Shown: positions 49,301 through 60,260, counted from the stretch's first letter. The stretch: 64,000 nt of DNA from Gnetum montanum (GCA_015680685.1 MNCI01036289.1:97252-161251); one strand, 5' to 3'. The notes: generated by a model not told the origin, from the sequence alone. Numbers and translations: made by a program.

Positions 49301-49959
49301 CACTAAGTCTGCCCCAATCTACCCAATCATTGTGATATGAACATTCTCAAAAGATGAGAATTCTTGTAGGGTAGTTTGAGTCAAATTCAATGCCCTCTCT
49401 TCATCATGGAGGCCATCTGCATCAATGGAAAACCTGGAAATAGATGTAAGTAGTTAGCATCTTAAGTCATAATCTAATAAGTAGTGTAAGAAATTGAAAG
49501 GGGACTCACCATTCAGCACAATACACCATCCCAGGTAGATTCTAGAAAAGATTTTGTAGGCACTGGGAAATGAACAAAGTGTTGTTCTTATTGTAGCATT
49601 GAAATTTGGGCATTCCCCAGATCTTGAATAAAATCCTAAGGTCCTTACAGCCCCAATCTAAGCTCCCTACTCCTTTGTCATCAGCAGGCTCATTGAATAT
49701 GAACCTTAGAATGCCTCAATTTACCCTAGGCAATAGTTTTTCTGTTATGACGTCCACTACTTCTACCGCCAAGTGTGACCATATCATCATACTAAAGTGG
49801 TGAAGCAAAAAATCCAGGAATTCTTACATGCCCGACTTAAACCATATTGCCTGGTGGCCCATACGTGTGTCTAGTGCAGGCACATTCAGCACAGGCTTTC
49901 TCATGTAGCACAAGATGCCCACCAACTCAACTACGATGAGGACAAGTTTCAGCAATACC
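46380..49959 (-). pseudogene. NIF-like/coiled-coil multi-exon gene, copy 2 (locus C)
   Basis: Exons on the complement: 49959-49510, 49433-49204, 49084-48029, 47939-47775, 47585-47442, 47340-46533 and 46442-46380. These correspond one to one with exons 2-8 of the copy at 34565-39732, with very similar lengths and, where I could check, the same phases. Exon 2 reads VLLKLVLIVVELVGILC, EFLDFLLHHFSMMIWSHL, EKLLPRVN, YNKNNTLF. Exon 4: WSHMHFAFFVACLRRFAKFLVV (with a stop at the first W). Exon 7: HLWKRVQELQEKGASHEAKL, a coiled coil, then a Trp-rich stretch. Exon 8 is an acidic end (AEEEEEEES). Protein similarity to copy 1 looks moderate (perhaps 30-45 percent by eye), so the two are old relatives. 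Exon 1 is not seen; a tandem array and then pol C lie upstream. Function unknown. Confidence 0.8.
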
Positions 49960-50089
49960 CTACAATGCCATAATAGCGACAAAAGATAATGTTAGCATTG
50001 AGTAAAAAATGCATATAAATTACACTCAACATACTTAACTTTTCACCAAGTCCCACAAGAAAGGAAAGTTGACATACCCATCTGACGTG

Positions 50090-50397
50090 CCTAGTCCCCA
50101 ATGGGGCATAGCAATAACATCTACGTTGTATCAAGAAAAAGTTCACTAACTGTTGGTTACACTCCCCATAGAGCATAACTTTCAAAACTACAAAATTTTT
50201 TCTAAGTGTCGATTATGCTCCCAGCAAAGCATAACAACTGCAAAATTTTTCTAATTGTTGATTACACTTTCCATAGAGCATAACAACTACAAAAATTTTT
50301 AAAGTGTTCTTTGTGCTTCCCGCCAAACGTAACAACTACAAAAATTTCCAATAGTTAGAAATTCCAACTACAAAAAATTTCCAACTATCAAAAATTC
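50090..50397. repeat. Tandem repeat of about 50 bp between NIF-like copy 2 and pol C
   Basis: Four to five units of ttacactccccatagagcat plus aacaactacaaaaattttc, starting near 50158, 50213, 50264 and 50311, with a decayed tail to 50397. The core is again a short inverted motif. Pol C starts abruptly here, so RT and the longer array may have been lost by deletion. Confidence 0.7.
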
Positions 50398-52440
50398 CAA
50401 CTATCTCGTCTTGGTCTTTGCACTCAAAAAATGAAGATACTATCTTTTCTGTTGTCAAGTTAATGTTATCTGCGAAAGCAACGTACTCCGGGTGACTACT
50501 ACAAACATGTATGAAAGTAGTCAAATTGGATAATGGAAGGTGATAACCATAGAGTTTGACGTGCACTACATAGCACAATCATTCACAAAAGTTCAGGCAA
50601 TAGCCGCACAACTCACAGCTTCACCCATAGATGATCAAGCAACAATAGATCTGAAATTTCCAAATGAGCATGTTAATAGCATAAGTCAACTACCTACAAA
50701 ATTTGAGGTAGTTTTATACTTTGATGGTGCTTCAACCACACAAGGTGGTAGTGCCACTGCTGTTATCATGCTCCCCTCCAGGGAGATCCAACCCTTCATG
50801 TATCACTTTGCATTTCCTTGCACAAACAATATGGCAAAGTATGAAGGCCTCCTTAGAGGCGTCTCAGCAACTCATGATTTAGGAATAAAAAACATAGCAA
50901 TCCAAGGTGATTTGTAGCTTATTGTCAACCAAGTCATAGAATTTTATGCTTGCAAGGCATAACATTTACAACCTTACTATGATTTGACGAAACACATACT
51001 TAAATAATTTACAACTATAGATGTCCAACATATTCCCTGTAATGAAAATACCATTGCTGATGCATTAGCCACTTTATCCCTAAGCATAGCACCAAACATG
51101 TTTTATGCATTGCCCAATTCAATAGTAGATTGCACCAAACCTATAGCTCAAACAACAAGCATTGCATCCATAGACGTGATAAGCACAACTCACCTCCAAG
51201 AGTGGTATGACGATATTAAGGCATACCCCCAACATGAGGAGCCTCTGCAAAATATAACCTCTACTCAAAAAGATGCAATATGAAAGTGATTACAATAGTA
51301 TGTCCTTGTAGGTGATAGCACCTTGTGTCGTAGATCCTATGATAGAATACTGTTAACTTACGTTAGTGGTAGTGAAGTGTAAACAATCGTCGATCAAGTC
51401 TATGAGGAACTATGTGGAGGCCACATAGCCCTAAGGGCAATGGTAGCAAAAATCAAATGTCTAGGCTATTATTGGCCTTACATGGAACGTGATTGCATTT
51501 TCAAGGTTAGAACATGTGATGTGTGTCAACAACATGATAACCTAATGCATGTGCCGCCCACTAAACTACATACTACGCAGATCACGTTGTTGTTCCAACA
51601 TTGGGGATTGGATATCATAGGACCTATAATGCCTAAGTCTTCTACAAGACATAGCTTCATCATAATCAAAAATAAATACTTTACCAAGTGGGTTGAAGCC
51701 ATTCCCCTTAGGAAGACAACATCACAACAAGTCTAAAAATTCATTCTACACAACATAGTGACCCAATTTGGTCTACCCATAACTATAGTCATAGACAATG
51801 GGCCACAATTGTAGAAACTAAAGCCTTTTGTGAACACCTTGGCATTAAGCATTCCTTTTCATCACCATACTACCCATAGGAAAATGGCCAAGTGAAGGCT
51901 ACAAACAAAGTCATTGTCAACCTTATGAAGAGGATGCTTAGCAATAACAAGTGACGATGGCATGAACAACTAGTCTACACATTATGGGCCTATTGCACAA
52001 CATGCAGAATAGCAATAGGTAAGACGCCATATAGTCTTGTGTATGGATCTGAAGCAATGTTGCCTCTTGAACTACAGGTCCCATTACTCTGTATGATCCT
52101 CTTGAGCTTCATTAATGAGGTTCAAAACAACAAGCTGAGAATCATCGACCTTGACTCTATGGAGAAGGAGCACATGCAAACACTTAATCGCATCAAGTGG
52201 TACCAAGAAAAGCAATGACAAAAGCACCATCATAATCAACATCAATGCTCAATCAAGAAGGGGGACTTAGTTTTCAAGGTCGTTTGTGAGCCCACGGATA
52301 AATTCTTAGCTAACTAGGAAGGACCTTTCTTTGTCATAAAGGCCTATGACAATGGAGCATTCAAGCTTGCTAATCTAGATGGAAATGAGTTTGCCAATTC
52401 AATTAACCACTTGTACCTAAAGCCGTCCTACACCTAGTGC
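50398..52440 (+). pseudogene. Gypsy pol C: RNase H and integrase, 5' truncated
   Basis: The sequence joins the family at the end of RT/start of RNase H (equivalent to about 14320 in A). RNase H: ITIEFDVHYIAQS, EVVLYFDGAS (the FDGA Asp kept), PCTNNMAKYEGLL, IQGD. Integrase: CGGHIALRAMVAKIK, TCDVCQQHD (zinc-binding head intact), WGLDIIGPIMPKSSTRHSFI, VIDNGPQL (middle Asp kept), then GQVKATNK, with Lys for the catalytic Glu. This is the least decayed of the three pols. Frame 50540-50917 is open for 125 codons. RT is absent. It points away from the NIF-like gene on its left, as at loci A and B. Confidence 0.9.
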
Positions 52441-52449
52441 GTAGTGCTA

Positions 52450-52830
52450 CGCTAATGACAAAGCAAGGTAACAGAACATCCACTATGATGTTAAACTAGC
52501 ACAGAATGTCTACTATGATCTTAAACTAGTACAGAATGTCCACTATGATGTTAAACTAGCATAGAACATTTGCTATGACATTAAATTGGCATCCTTAGGC
52601 TATGACATTAAACTAGCACCCACAGCATGGTTTGCTATGACCTTAAATTGGCCATCCACCATCTGCTACGACATTAAACTAGCACAACAGTTTGCTAGGA
52701 CCTTAAACTAGCACATCATAGTCTGCCTAGACCTTAAACTAGGTTCATGGTCTGCTAGGACCTTAAACTAGTATATCATGTAGTCTACCAAGACCTAAAA
52801 CTAGGTTCACAGTTTAGCATTCATAGGTTG
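52450..52830 (+). repeat. Motif block 'TTAAACTAGCACAGNNTGTCTGCTATGA' downstream of integrase C
   Basis: About ten units of 30-40 bp with taaactagcac and ctatgacctta words. It is the same block type as 27040-27235 next to integrase B, in the same position relative to pol. Confidence 0.75.
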
Positions 52831-54300
52831 ACACACGTAGATCTGTGGACAAGCAAGTGTGAACACTTCCAATCATCCATCACTTGCCCACACCTTGTGG
52901 GTAGGATGGCATGGCATGTTGCAGTTCCAAAATGAAGTTCACATCAGCAAGGAAAAACCCTCTGAAGCATTTGTAGCATCACCATCCTTAGCATCTTGCT
53001 AATCTTCTAGAGATGCCTTTTGGCATCTTGCTGACCTTCTAGAGCTACCGCCATCACCGCCAATCATCCTTGTTAGAGCTCTCACCATCAACATCACTCA
53101 CCAAAGAACCAAAGGTATTTTGACCTAGCTATAGCACTACCATCCTCTGGCCCTCACCATTACTTAATCTCAAAAGAGCATCTAGCACCGTGGCTACTCA
53201 CCATGTTGCTGGGCTTCCTGGCTCCTATCTTTAGTGAGAACTCTTGAGCACCTACATCACCAACACCTTTAGCCACTTGGGTGCTCACTTTTGGTGTAGC
53301 TGTCAGAGCTTTTAGAGCCTACCACCACCAATGCCTACACTAGCCTTCCTGCTTTGGACACTGCATGCACCTGCAACTAACACAACACTCGTGACCCTTG
53401 CAGTGTCCTTGCAAATAAAACTTCATCTTCATCTCACATGATGTGGTTGTTTTTTCTTGTTTTCTCTATGTTGTGTTTGTAGGATGAAGCCTCAGTCACA
53501 TCGTTCAAAGGGTGTATTTCATTATAGTGACAATTCATCGCATTGCTTTGATGTGTTCGCTTTGACTTGCTAAGCTACTTAAGAGTGCATATCCCTACTT
53601 CCCCTCTAAGCAAATTCATATCTACCTCTTGATCTTGCATTCTCCCACACTCCCTACAAGCCTCCTTAATGCACATGGAACCTTTCCTACAGTTAACTAC
53701 AGAACCCATGATGGACATAATGCAACTTGTCCCATGGGGAGCCTTTGTGGGCTGGTCAAAGCCCCAAAAAAATATAACACAACTCATCTTGGGGAGGAAA
53801 CACCTATCCTATAGATGCGATGCAATTGTCTCTAAGCAAATTTTGTTGAGTGGCACATAGTCCACCCGGCAACAAAAAATCTTTAGACAAAAAAAGCAAA
53901 AGAAAAAAAGAAAAGAGAGAGAAAATATATATATGTGTATGTGTAGAACCAAGAGTAAAAGAAAAATGGGATAAAAAAAGTACCCAAGTGAAGTAGCCAA
54001 GTTACCGTTTCACAACCAGTCCAGCCTCAGATCGACCATCTCACAAGCACTCTAATGAGGGGTCAAAATCATAAGGGTAGGTCACCTCCACATGTTGACT
54101 CCCTCATAAGCACTTTGATGAGGGATCATGCTTTGGTGACAAGCCATCATGATGCTACATCCTATAGCTACATGTACAATGAACATCCTCTCCATCCATT
54201 GTCCCTTGACCCATCCCCCTAACTTATTCCCTACCATACTTTATTCCCTTAAGCATTATCAAGCATAGTGAAGCGTTGACTAATTAAGCACTGACGAGCA
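52831..54300. other. 3' noncoding region of element C
   Basis: No gene. Repeated phrases (gcatcttgctgaccttctagag at 52987-53045; ccatcacc and ccaccacc runs) suggest decayed short tandem repeats. A-rich low-complexity DNA occurs at 53870-53970. Confidence 0.4.
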
Positions 54301-54410
54301 GTATGGATGTCTTGTTCACCATGGTGTTTGATATTCTTTGTCAACATCTCTCAAGCCAATCCTCCAAACATCAACACTGAGGGGCCAATGAAACACCATC
54401 AATTTCAAGC
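54301..54410 (+). other. Family-conserved 3' block of element C
   Basis: The words ctctcaagccaatcctccaa and atgaaacaccatcaa match 16935-16990 in element A. Because both precede a palindromic-core array and a TATA box, this may be the start of the 3' LTR. Confidence 0.5.
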
Positions 54411-54475
54411 TTTTGCATCTTCAACAGCAAATTTGTCTAAGTGTCAAAACTTGGCCAATTTTTCTAAGTCTGGTG

Positions 54476-55210
54476 TTACACTCTCCAACATAGCACACAT
54501 TAAGTCCTGTTTTGTAAGATTTTTTTAAGTATCAATAGTAGTCTCATGAAAATTTTTTCTAAGTATCCTACTATGCTCTCAGTATACCTACTACACTCCC
54601 TAGCATAGCTAGCATAGCACACACTTCCATGGCCAGTTTGCCCAAGTGTCAAGCTAAAAGTGATCAAGGGTTTCTTGGGATGGACAAAATAGTTTGGCAA
54701 CTTTTCTATCTCCTGGGTTGTCACACTTGCTATGCTTCCCAATGTACCTAGCTTGACACATGTCCTAGTAGCCAATTCACCCAAGTACCAGGCTAGACTT
54801 TCTCAAAAGTGCTCAAGATGGTAAAAAGAGTTCGGCAAATTTTGTATCTTTTAGACTATCATGCTCTACTATGCTCCACGACATAGCAAGAATGACATAG
54901 GTTCAAGTGCCTAGTTTTACCTAAGTTTTGGACAAGGATCTATTAAGCTAGCTCGACATGCAGGAAACATTTGGCACATTTCCTAACTTTCAAGGTTGTC
55001 TCACCTACTATGCCTTAGAGTGTACCTAGCATGCCATGAAGAAAGATTGTAGATTTCATCAAAATTTGGCTAAGTGTCCCTACTATGTTGTACTACACTC
55101 CCCAGCATAGCCAGCATAACCAATGTGAGATATCAAAATTTTGCAAATTTTCACTAAGTGTTGTGTTACGCTCTAGAGCGTAGCAAGCTTGACACTAGAG
55201 AAAAGCCTCC
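54476..55210. repeat. Degenerate tandem array, period about 145 bp, palindromic core (U3 of element C)
   Basis: Cores such as ctactatgctc..gagcatagcaagc/ctagcatagctagcatag recur near 54575, 54725, 54862, 55008, 55082 and 55165, separated by caaattttctaagtgtc-type text. One core (ttacgctctagagcgtagc, about 55164) keeps its CpGs and is a near-perfect palindrome. Confidence 0.65.
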
Positions 55211-55500
55211 AATAGCCTCCAAAACTTAGTATTGAACTTTGCTTTAGCTCCAACATCCCTTCAACAACTAAGATCAGTAGTTTGCAGTCATTTTTCAACC
55301 CCATTGGTCCCAAAAATTGTTCCTACACTTGACCCTACTTGAAGGAGGGGAAGACATAGTCCCGAAGCATAGCCTCCAAGCTATATTGTTTATGTACTAT
55401 TTGTAGGTACATTGTGGTCTCTCAGACTCTAGCACATGCAGTCTAGGTAGTGTAGTCATAGTTTAGTAATCTTTGGGTATCCGTGGCTCTCCTTCAAAGC

Positions 55501-55554
55501 ATAACACTTTGCTGCTCTCATGAGAGTATAACACTTTGCCACTCTCATGAGAGA
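55501..55554 (+). repeat. 27-bp direct duplication in U3 of element C
   Basis: ataacactttgctgctctca at 55501 is repeated at 55528 with two or three changes, about 95 bp upstream of the TATA box. Short U3 duplications often mark LTR enhancers; here that is only inference. Confidence 0.6.
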
Positions 55555-55644
55555 GTAACATGTCAACGTAACCCTGTCTATGCTCATACCACATGGCACT
55601 CATGCCACATGGCACTTAATCCATGTTTCACACTAAACCTAGTC

Positions 55645-55652
55645 TATAAATA
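55645..55652 (+). promoter_or_regulatory. TATA box of element C 3' LTR
   Basis: AGTCTATAAATACCTTGACATC, followed by aggggttggtaaat. The minus-strand LTR at the window end has CCCTATAAATATCC followed by aaagggttggcaaa, so both are the same LTR family. Upstream, cacatggcac occurs twice, probably decayed from cacgtggca. Confidence 0.6.
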
Positions 55653-55699
55653 CCTTGACATCCAACACTCTAGGGGTTGGTAAATCAAAAGAAAATTGG

Positions 55700-56005
55700 A
55701 CATTTTAGTTGTCTGAGCATCCCCAACACTCTCGCACCTAAGCACCCAAGCTTCACACCTTGGGACCTCCCAGAACACAGTCCACCGTTGCACCCGTAGA
55801 ACACAGCAACAACCAACCTAGCAGGATCAACATCCATTGTAGCTACTAGCTCTACATCCTAGACATCCCAAATATTGTGATTGCACTACTACGCTACGAC
55901 TGTGCCTACCTAATACCACGTACCATCCTCACCTCATGTTTAGCAAAAGTTATGCTCCCTAGTTTTGGGGTGGTGCATTTCTTTATTTTCAAGCTCTGTC
56001 TCATT
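55700..56005 (+). other. Putative R/U5 of element C LTR
   Basis: C-rich, noncoding DNA that ends in an unclear edge near 55940-56000. No primer-binding site was found, as expected for a 3' LTR. Confidence 0.35.
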
Positions 56006-56009
56006 TCTT

Positions 56010-56260
56010 TTCCAAGCATTTTTCTTCAATATTAAGCTTTTAAGGATGGTGTAGGGGTACTTGGCAAGTAGCATGTATTGATTATAAAATTTGGTTATAT
56101 GTTTTGAGAGATCAAAATCCCCATTATACTTAGTATAATTTGGTAATGAAAACCCTTTGGGAACTTGGGAAAGGGTGATTAATGGGCTTATTGAATTAGC
56201 AAAGAGGTTGGCAATGGATATTTCAATATTGTTTCCATGTAAACATGTGGCTTTTTGAGC
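56010..56260 (-). pseudogene. Gag fragment, decayed
   Basis: On the complement: SQVPKGFSLPNYTKYNGDFD and then HITKFYNQYMLLAKYPYTIL. The (P)-x-Y-x-Y-N/D-G-x-x-D-x-x-x-H motif marks the start of a gypsy gag core. Both sides are lost. It is unrelated in position to pol C, which is on the other strand. Confidence 0.55.
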
Positions 56261-56639
56261 TTGGTTCTCTACAACCTATAGTTTGGAAGATAGAGTTTGA
56301 AATAAGGACATCTGTTCATGTCTGATACCAAGGATGTTTTGAGTGAGGTTTTTAACATAGAATTTTTGAATAAGTAAGATTAGTTGAATAGATACCATGA
56401 TGGGCATTGATGCTAATGGTATGACATTATAGTAAGGCTCATGGTGTATAGATGAGGAAAAAGGTAGGAAAGTTAGTGATTTTTGAATTCATTTTGTATG
56501 TTATAAGACTTGAAAATGGTCAAGTGATGGATTAACAAAATGAGAAAGGGCTTACTAGGGCATCCTCTAGAAATGATGTGCAACATTGTTACCTAGATCT
56601 TATGAAAGTAGATAAGGGTTTTCACATCATGGATGAGTA

Positions 56640-56953
56640 TGTGTAAAGAAGCAAGTCTAATGATAGAAACTTTAGATGGAAACTTATAATATTAGCAATA
56701 AAAATGATGGCTTAGATGGTTTGGACATGTGAAAATAAGATTAGATAATGAGCCTAGAAAAAGATTGCTACATCACTAATCCAAACAAGCTAATGAAAGG
56801 AAGACCAAAGAAGATATGGAAACAAATTGAAGATTATTTTAAAAATCTATAAATAAACAAAGGTCTAGCTCTTCATAAAGATGAATGATAAAACAACTCA
56901 TGTAACCAACCCCATTTTATTGAGAAAATGCTAGGATGATGATGACGATGACC
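56640..56953 (+). mobile_element. RTE-type LINE, 3' end
   Basis: The frame shows RWFGHVK, then GRPKKIWKQIEDYFKNL (stop) INKGLALHKDE, the ending typical of LINE reverse-transcriptase ORFs. It is followed by the RTE-style tail: cccattttattgagaaaatgctaggatgatgatgacgatg. LINE copies are usually 5' truncated, as here. Stops and frame changes show it is old. Confidence 0.7.
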
Positions 56954-56959
56954 AATGCT

Positions 56960-58490
56960 CAGAGTATGATTAACTGTAGTAGTATTAGGAAATAAACTAT
57001 TAGCAAGAGGTAAGTTAGTCATAGGTGGAGCTATGATAGTGAAATTGACTAGAGTGGGATTTTTAGAAGCAATAATTTGAGGTATGAAAAATAAAGTGGT
57101 AGAACCAATGAGGTTTAGATGTTGTCAAATAAGACTTTGAGAAAGTGTGGTAGGTTAATGAAAAGGATCCAAAGGTAGTTAAACATGGGTATGCTCCTCT
57201 TCTTCATCATTATGGATGCTAATTCCACCACTTCCCTTGCTATGTTGATCTTAGAATTGATAATTCTAACTCGCATTGATATCATAATGATTTCCTAGGA
57301 AGTCCACCATAACTTTCCTTTGATGAATTTTAGCACTTGTAATTGCCTAAGCTTCATCTCTAACAAGTAGGTATAAAGTAATTTATCTTGATTTGATGCT
57401 TTATATTTAACAGGAATTGTTCCAAACCATTAGCTATTTCATAGAGAACCATTCTCCTTAGCTTGTTTTTAAAGAGTGCTATACTTAGTTCTCACTTGGC
57501 ACATGCAACCATGTAGTTATGTTGTGGCATGGGTATTGTGAATGCTAGTGCTTTTTTCATCTCCATCAGTCTATGAATCTAAGGACTATGAGTTGAGTCA
57601 AAAACTTGTCCTAACATGTTGTCAAGAAGAGTCTCCTCTACACAGAAATAAGATCAAGTGCAAATGGAAAAATAAACTAAGTAAAAATGATATAAGTCAG
57701 AAAAAGATTCTAAGTGCTAGAAATGATCTATAGGCTACTATGTGATAGGTTTAATAGATTAGAAATCCTGTTGGTCCTCCTTACAATGTAAAAAATGCTC
57801 ATGTAGAAATTTTCTTCACACTCCTATAAGAACACTACCACAAACTAAGTGTTGAAATACTTAACGCGTAGTTGTAAATGCTCTTTGGATTGATGTAACC
57901 CTCTATATATTAATGATTATGAAATGAAAGGGCATGAACCTCTAATCAAATACAAACTTAGCCAACCACATGCAAACCAAGAAAAGTAGGGAAATTATGA
58001 AAAGGTAAGGCTTTATGGCTAAAAATGACAAATGTAAATCATTAAAAAATGACTAAGTATAAACTACCAAAAAATAAACCAAGTATGGAGTAGACTATGA
58101 ACAATAGAATAAAAAACAAGTATAAACTACCAACAAATAAACTAAGTATGGAGTAGACTATGAACAATAGAATAAAAAATAAGTATAAAATCTAAGTAAG
58201 GGAATATAAAATATTAAAATATTAAACCTATGATATCGAGAGAATGGTCTCAGATCCATTTTCAAATAATAAAATCCTTATTAATGAATAAAAACATCTT
58301 TACCTCCTATGGAAAGCCAAACCTACAAGTGATAGATGAAAAATGCAAGTGAATTGAAACTGATAATAAGAGCTTGAATCTTGAGCAAAATGTGAATTTG
58401 GAGAGTAAAAGTTAACCTATAGAGGATTAGGATATTGATGGAGAAACTATAGGTATGATCTAGAATCAACTATGAGCCAAAATAAGGTTA
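56960..58490. other. Noncoding stretch, AT-rich
   Basis: No supported gene. On the complement of 57180-57500 there is a weakly protein-like frame (MVLYEIANGLEQFLL, and in another frame KVMVDFLGNHYDINAS) that might be part of an old retroelement, but no family motif is seen. Confidence 0.35.
58055..58190 (+). repeat. 63-bp tandem duplication
   Basis: aagtataaactacca starts at 58055 and 58118, and the first bases of a third unit at 58181. The two full units differ at only a few positions. Confidence 0.85.
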
Positions 58491-58499
58491 TTTTGGGTA

Positions 58500-60260
58500 A
58501 GAGTTCCATCACTAACACTGGAGCAAAAAAAAATCTAACTCTGGAATGTGCTATAGAAGCATAAAATTCTATCTCTAGAAGTGACACTAAAGGTCTAGTA
58601 GATGACATAAAGCATCTAGATGCTACAATGGTAGTAGGAATTCATGCTCTTGATCTTCTCAAATCTAACTAGTACTCTTAAATCTCAATAAATCAACACC
58701 TAAATTTGTGTTCTAAACTTGTATTTATAGGTCTAGAGTACCAATTTCAATTTAAGTTTACTAAAACCGAACTCGAAGTTAAGTATAGTTCATCTAAAGT
58801 TGACCTTGAGTCAAAAATAGCAAGTTTGACCTTTAACTTTATAATCTCGATCACATGAATAGGTGACACTCATACTAATGTTGACATTAATGTTAATGTT
58901 ACTAACACTTAGATGAATTTCATCCATGTGCCAATTCTAAGCCTATGAGACCCCATTTGACACCATAATTGATGTTGAATCATGTCACAATGATGCTAAG
59001 AAGTTTGAAAAATTGAGAGACACTACCAAATACTAAGCTTGATGGTTGATGATGTTATGATGCATGTACCAATAGTACGAATAGTACCAACATTGATGCA
59101 AATTTCTAAATTTTCCAAATCATAATCCTAAATCTAAAAGATGCCCAAATTGACATTGAAATAAGTTGAAATGATGTCAAGATGATGCCAAGAGACCCAA
59201 GAAACTTGGAGGTGAGTCAAATATGCTAATTGTGAAGATCAATTATGATAGTTTGCAAGTTCTAAGAATGGTGACATTGATGTCATTGTCATTGTCACTC
59301 ATACTTACTAAAATTCTTGGTCATTTTGCCTATGTTGGGTTTTCGAGTTCTCAAGGCCTCATTTAACCTCCAAATTGGTTTCAAGGATGCCAAGATGAAG
59401 TCTAGGACCTTAAGAGACTTGTGGACATTGTGGAATGATGATTTAGAGGGTGATGCAAAGTTCAATAGTACTAACACTAGTGTTAGCTAGGAAGTTAGAG
59501 AAATTTTCGGTGATTTTCCAGGTTGAAAATTCTAACTTTCAAGATGTTAGAACTAACTCCGAAATGAGTTAAAATGATAATTTTTTAGTGTAGAAAGGCT
59601 TGCAAACCTACAAAATGCTATGAACTAGATGTGTAAAGTTACTTGGAGGTGTTGGAGATCCTTTTGGAGATGCTGAGTCAAGCCATAAGCTTGTTGATGC
59701 TCCAAATTTAGAAAAAATGTTGATCTTCAAAGTCCTAAAAGAACTTGTCAAAAGTGCCAATTTCTAAAGTCTAGAGTGCCAAAATTGCTATTCATGAGTC
59801 CTCCAAGCCCTGGAGACCCATTGTGCATGCAAAACATAGTTCTGATGTGGTCAACATTAGTGTTAATCATACTTGGAAAAATTTATGGTCATTTTTTTAT
59901 CTTTCCTAAAGTCGCCAAAATTGAAGCCAAGATGTTGGGGTATGATTCCAACTAATCCCTGGAGGCCTTTAAAGGCTGAAAAGATGTCTTTTGAAGTTGT
60001 CTTTGGAAAATTTTATCTTGTGGTATCCAAGGGAAATTGACTCAAAATCTGCATCACCTCCAATACTTAAAAAATTTTAATTTTGGGGTTTTTCAAGGGT
60101 CACCAAGAATGAAGTCCATAAGCTAAATTATGAACTAAAATAGTCCATGGAGGCCTTTCAGAGCTAAGGATATACCTTGTGATGATGTATTTGGGGGGTT
60201 TGATGCTCAAACCTACATAGAATGATGTCAAGACAACACTTAGTCTCAATCTCTAATGAA
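58500..60260. repeat. Degenerate tandem array, period about 195-205 bp (array 3)
   Basis: Cores made of inverted words (actaatgttgacattaatgt, gtactaacactagtgttag, ggtgacattgatgtcattgtc, gtcaacattagtgttaat) occur near 58862, 59075, 59272, 59468 and 59852. Between them recur phrases such as gatgccaagatgaagtc and ctggaggcctttaaagg. Spacing matches arrays 1 and 2 although the core word is different again. No gene lies inside. Confidence 0.6.
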
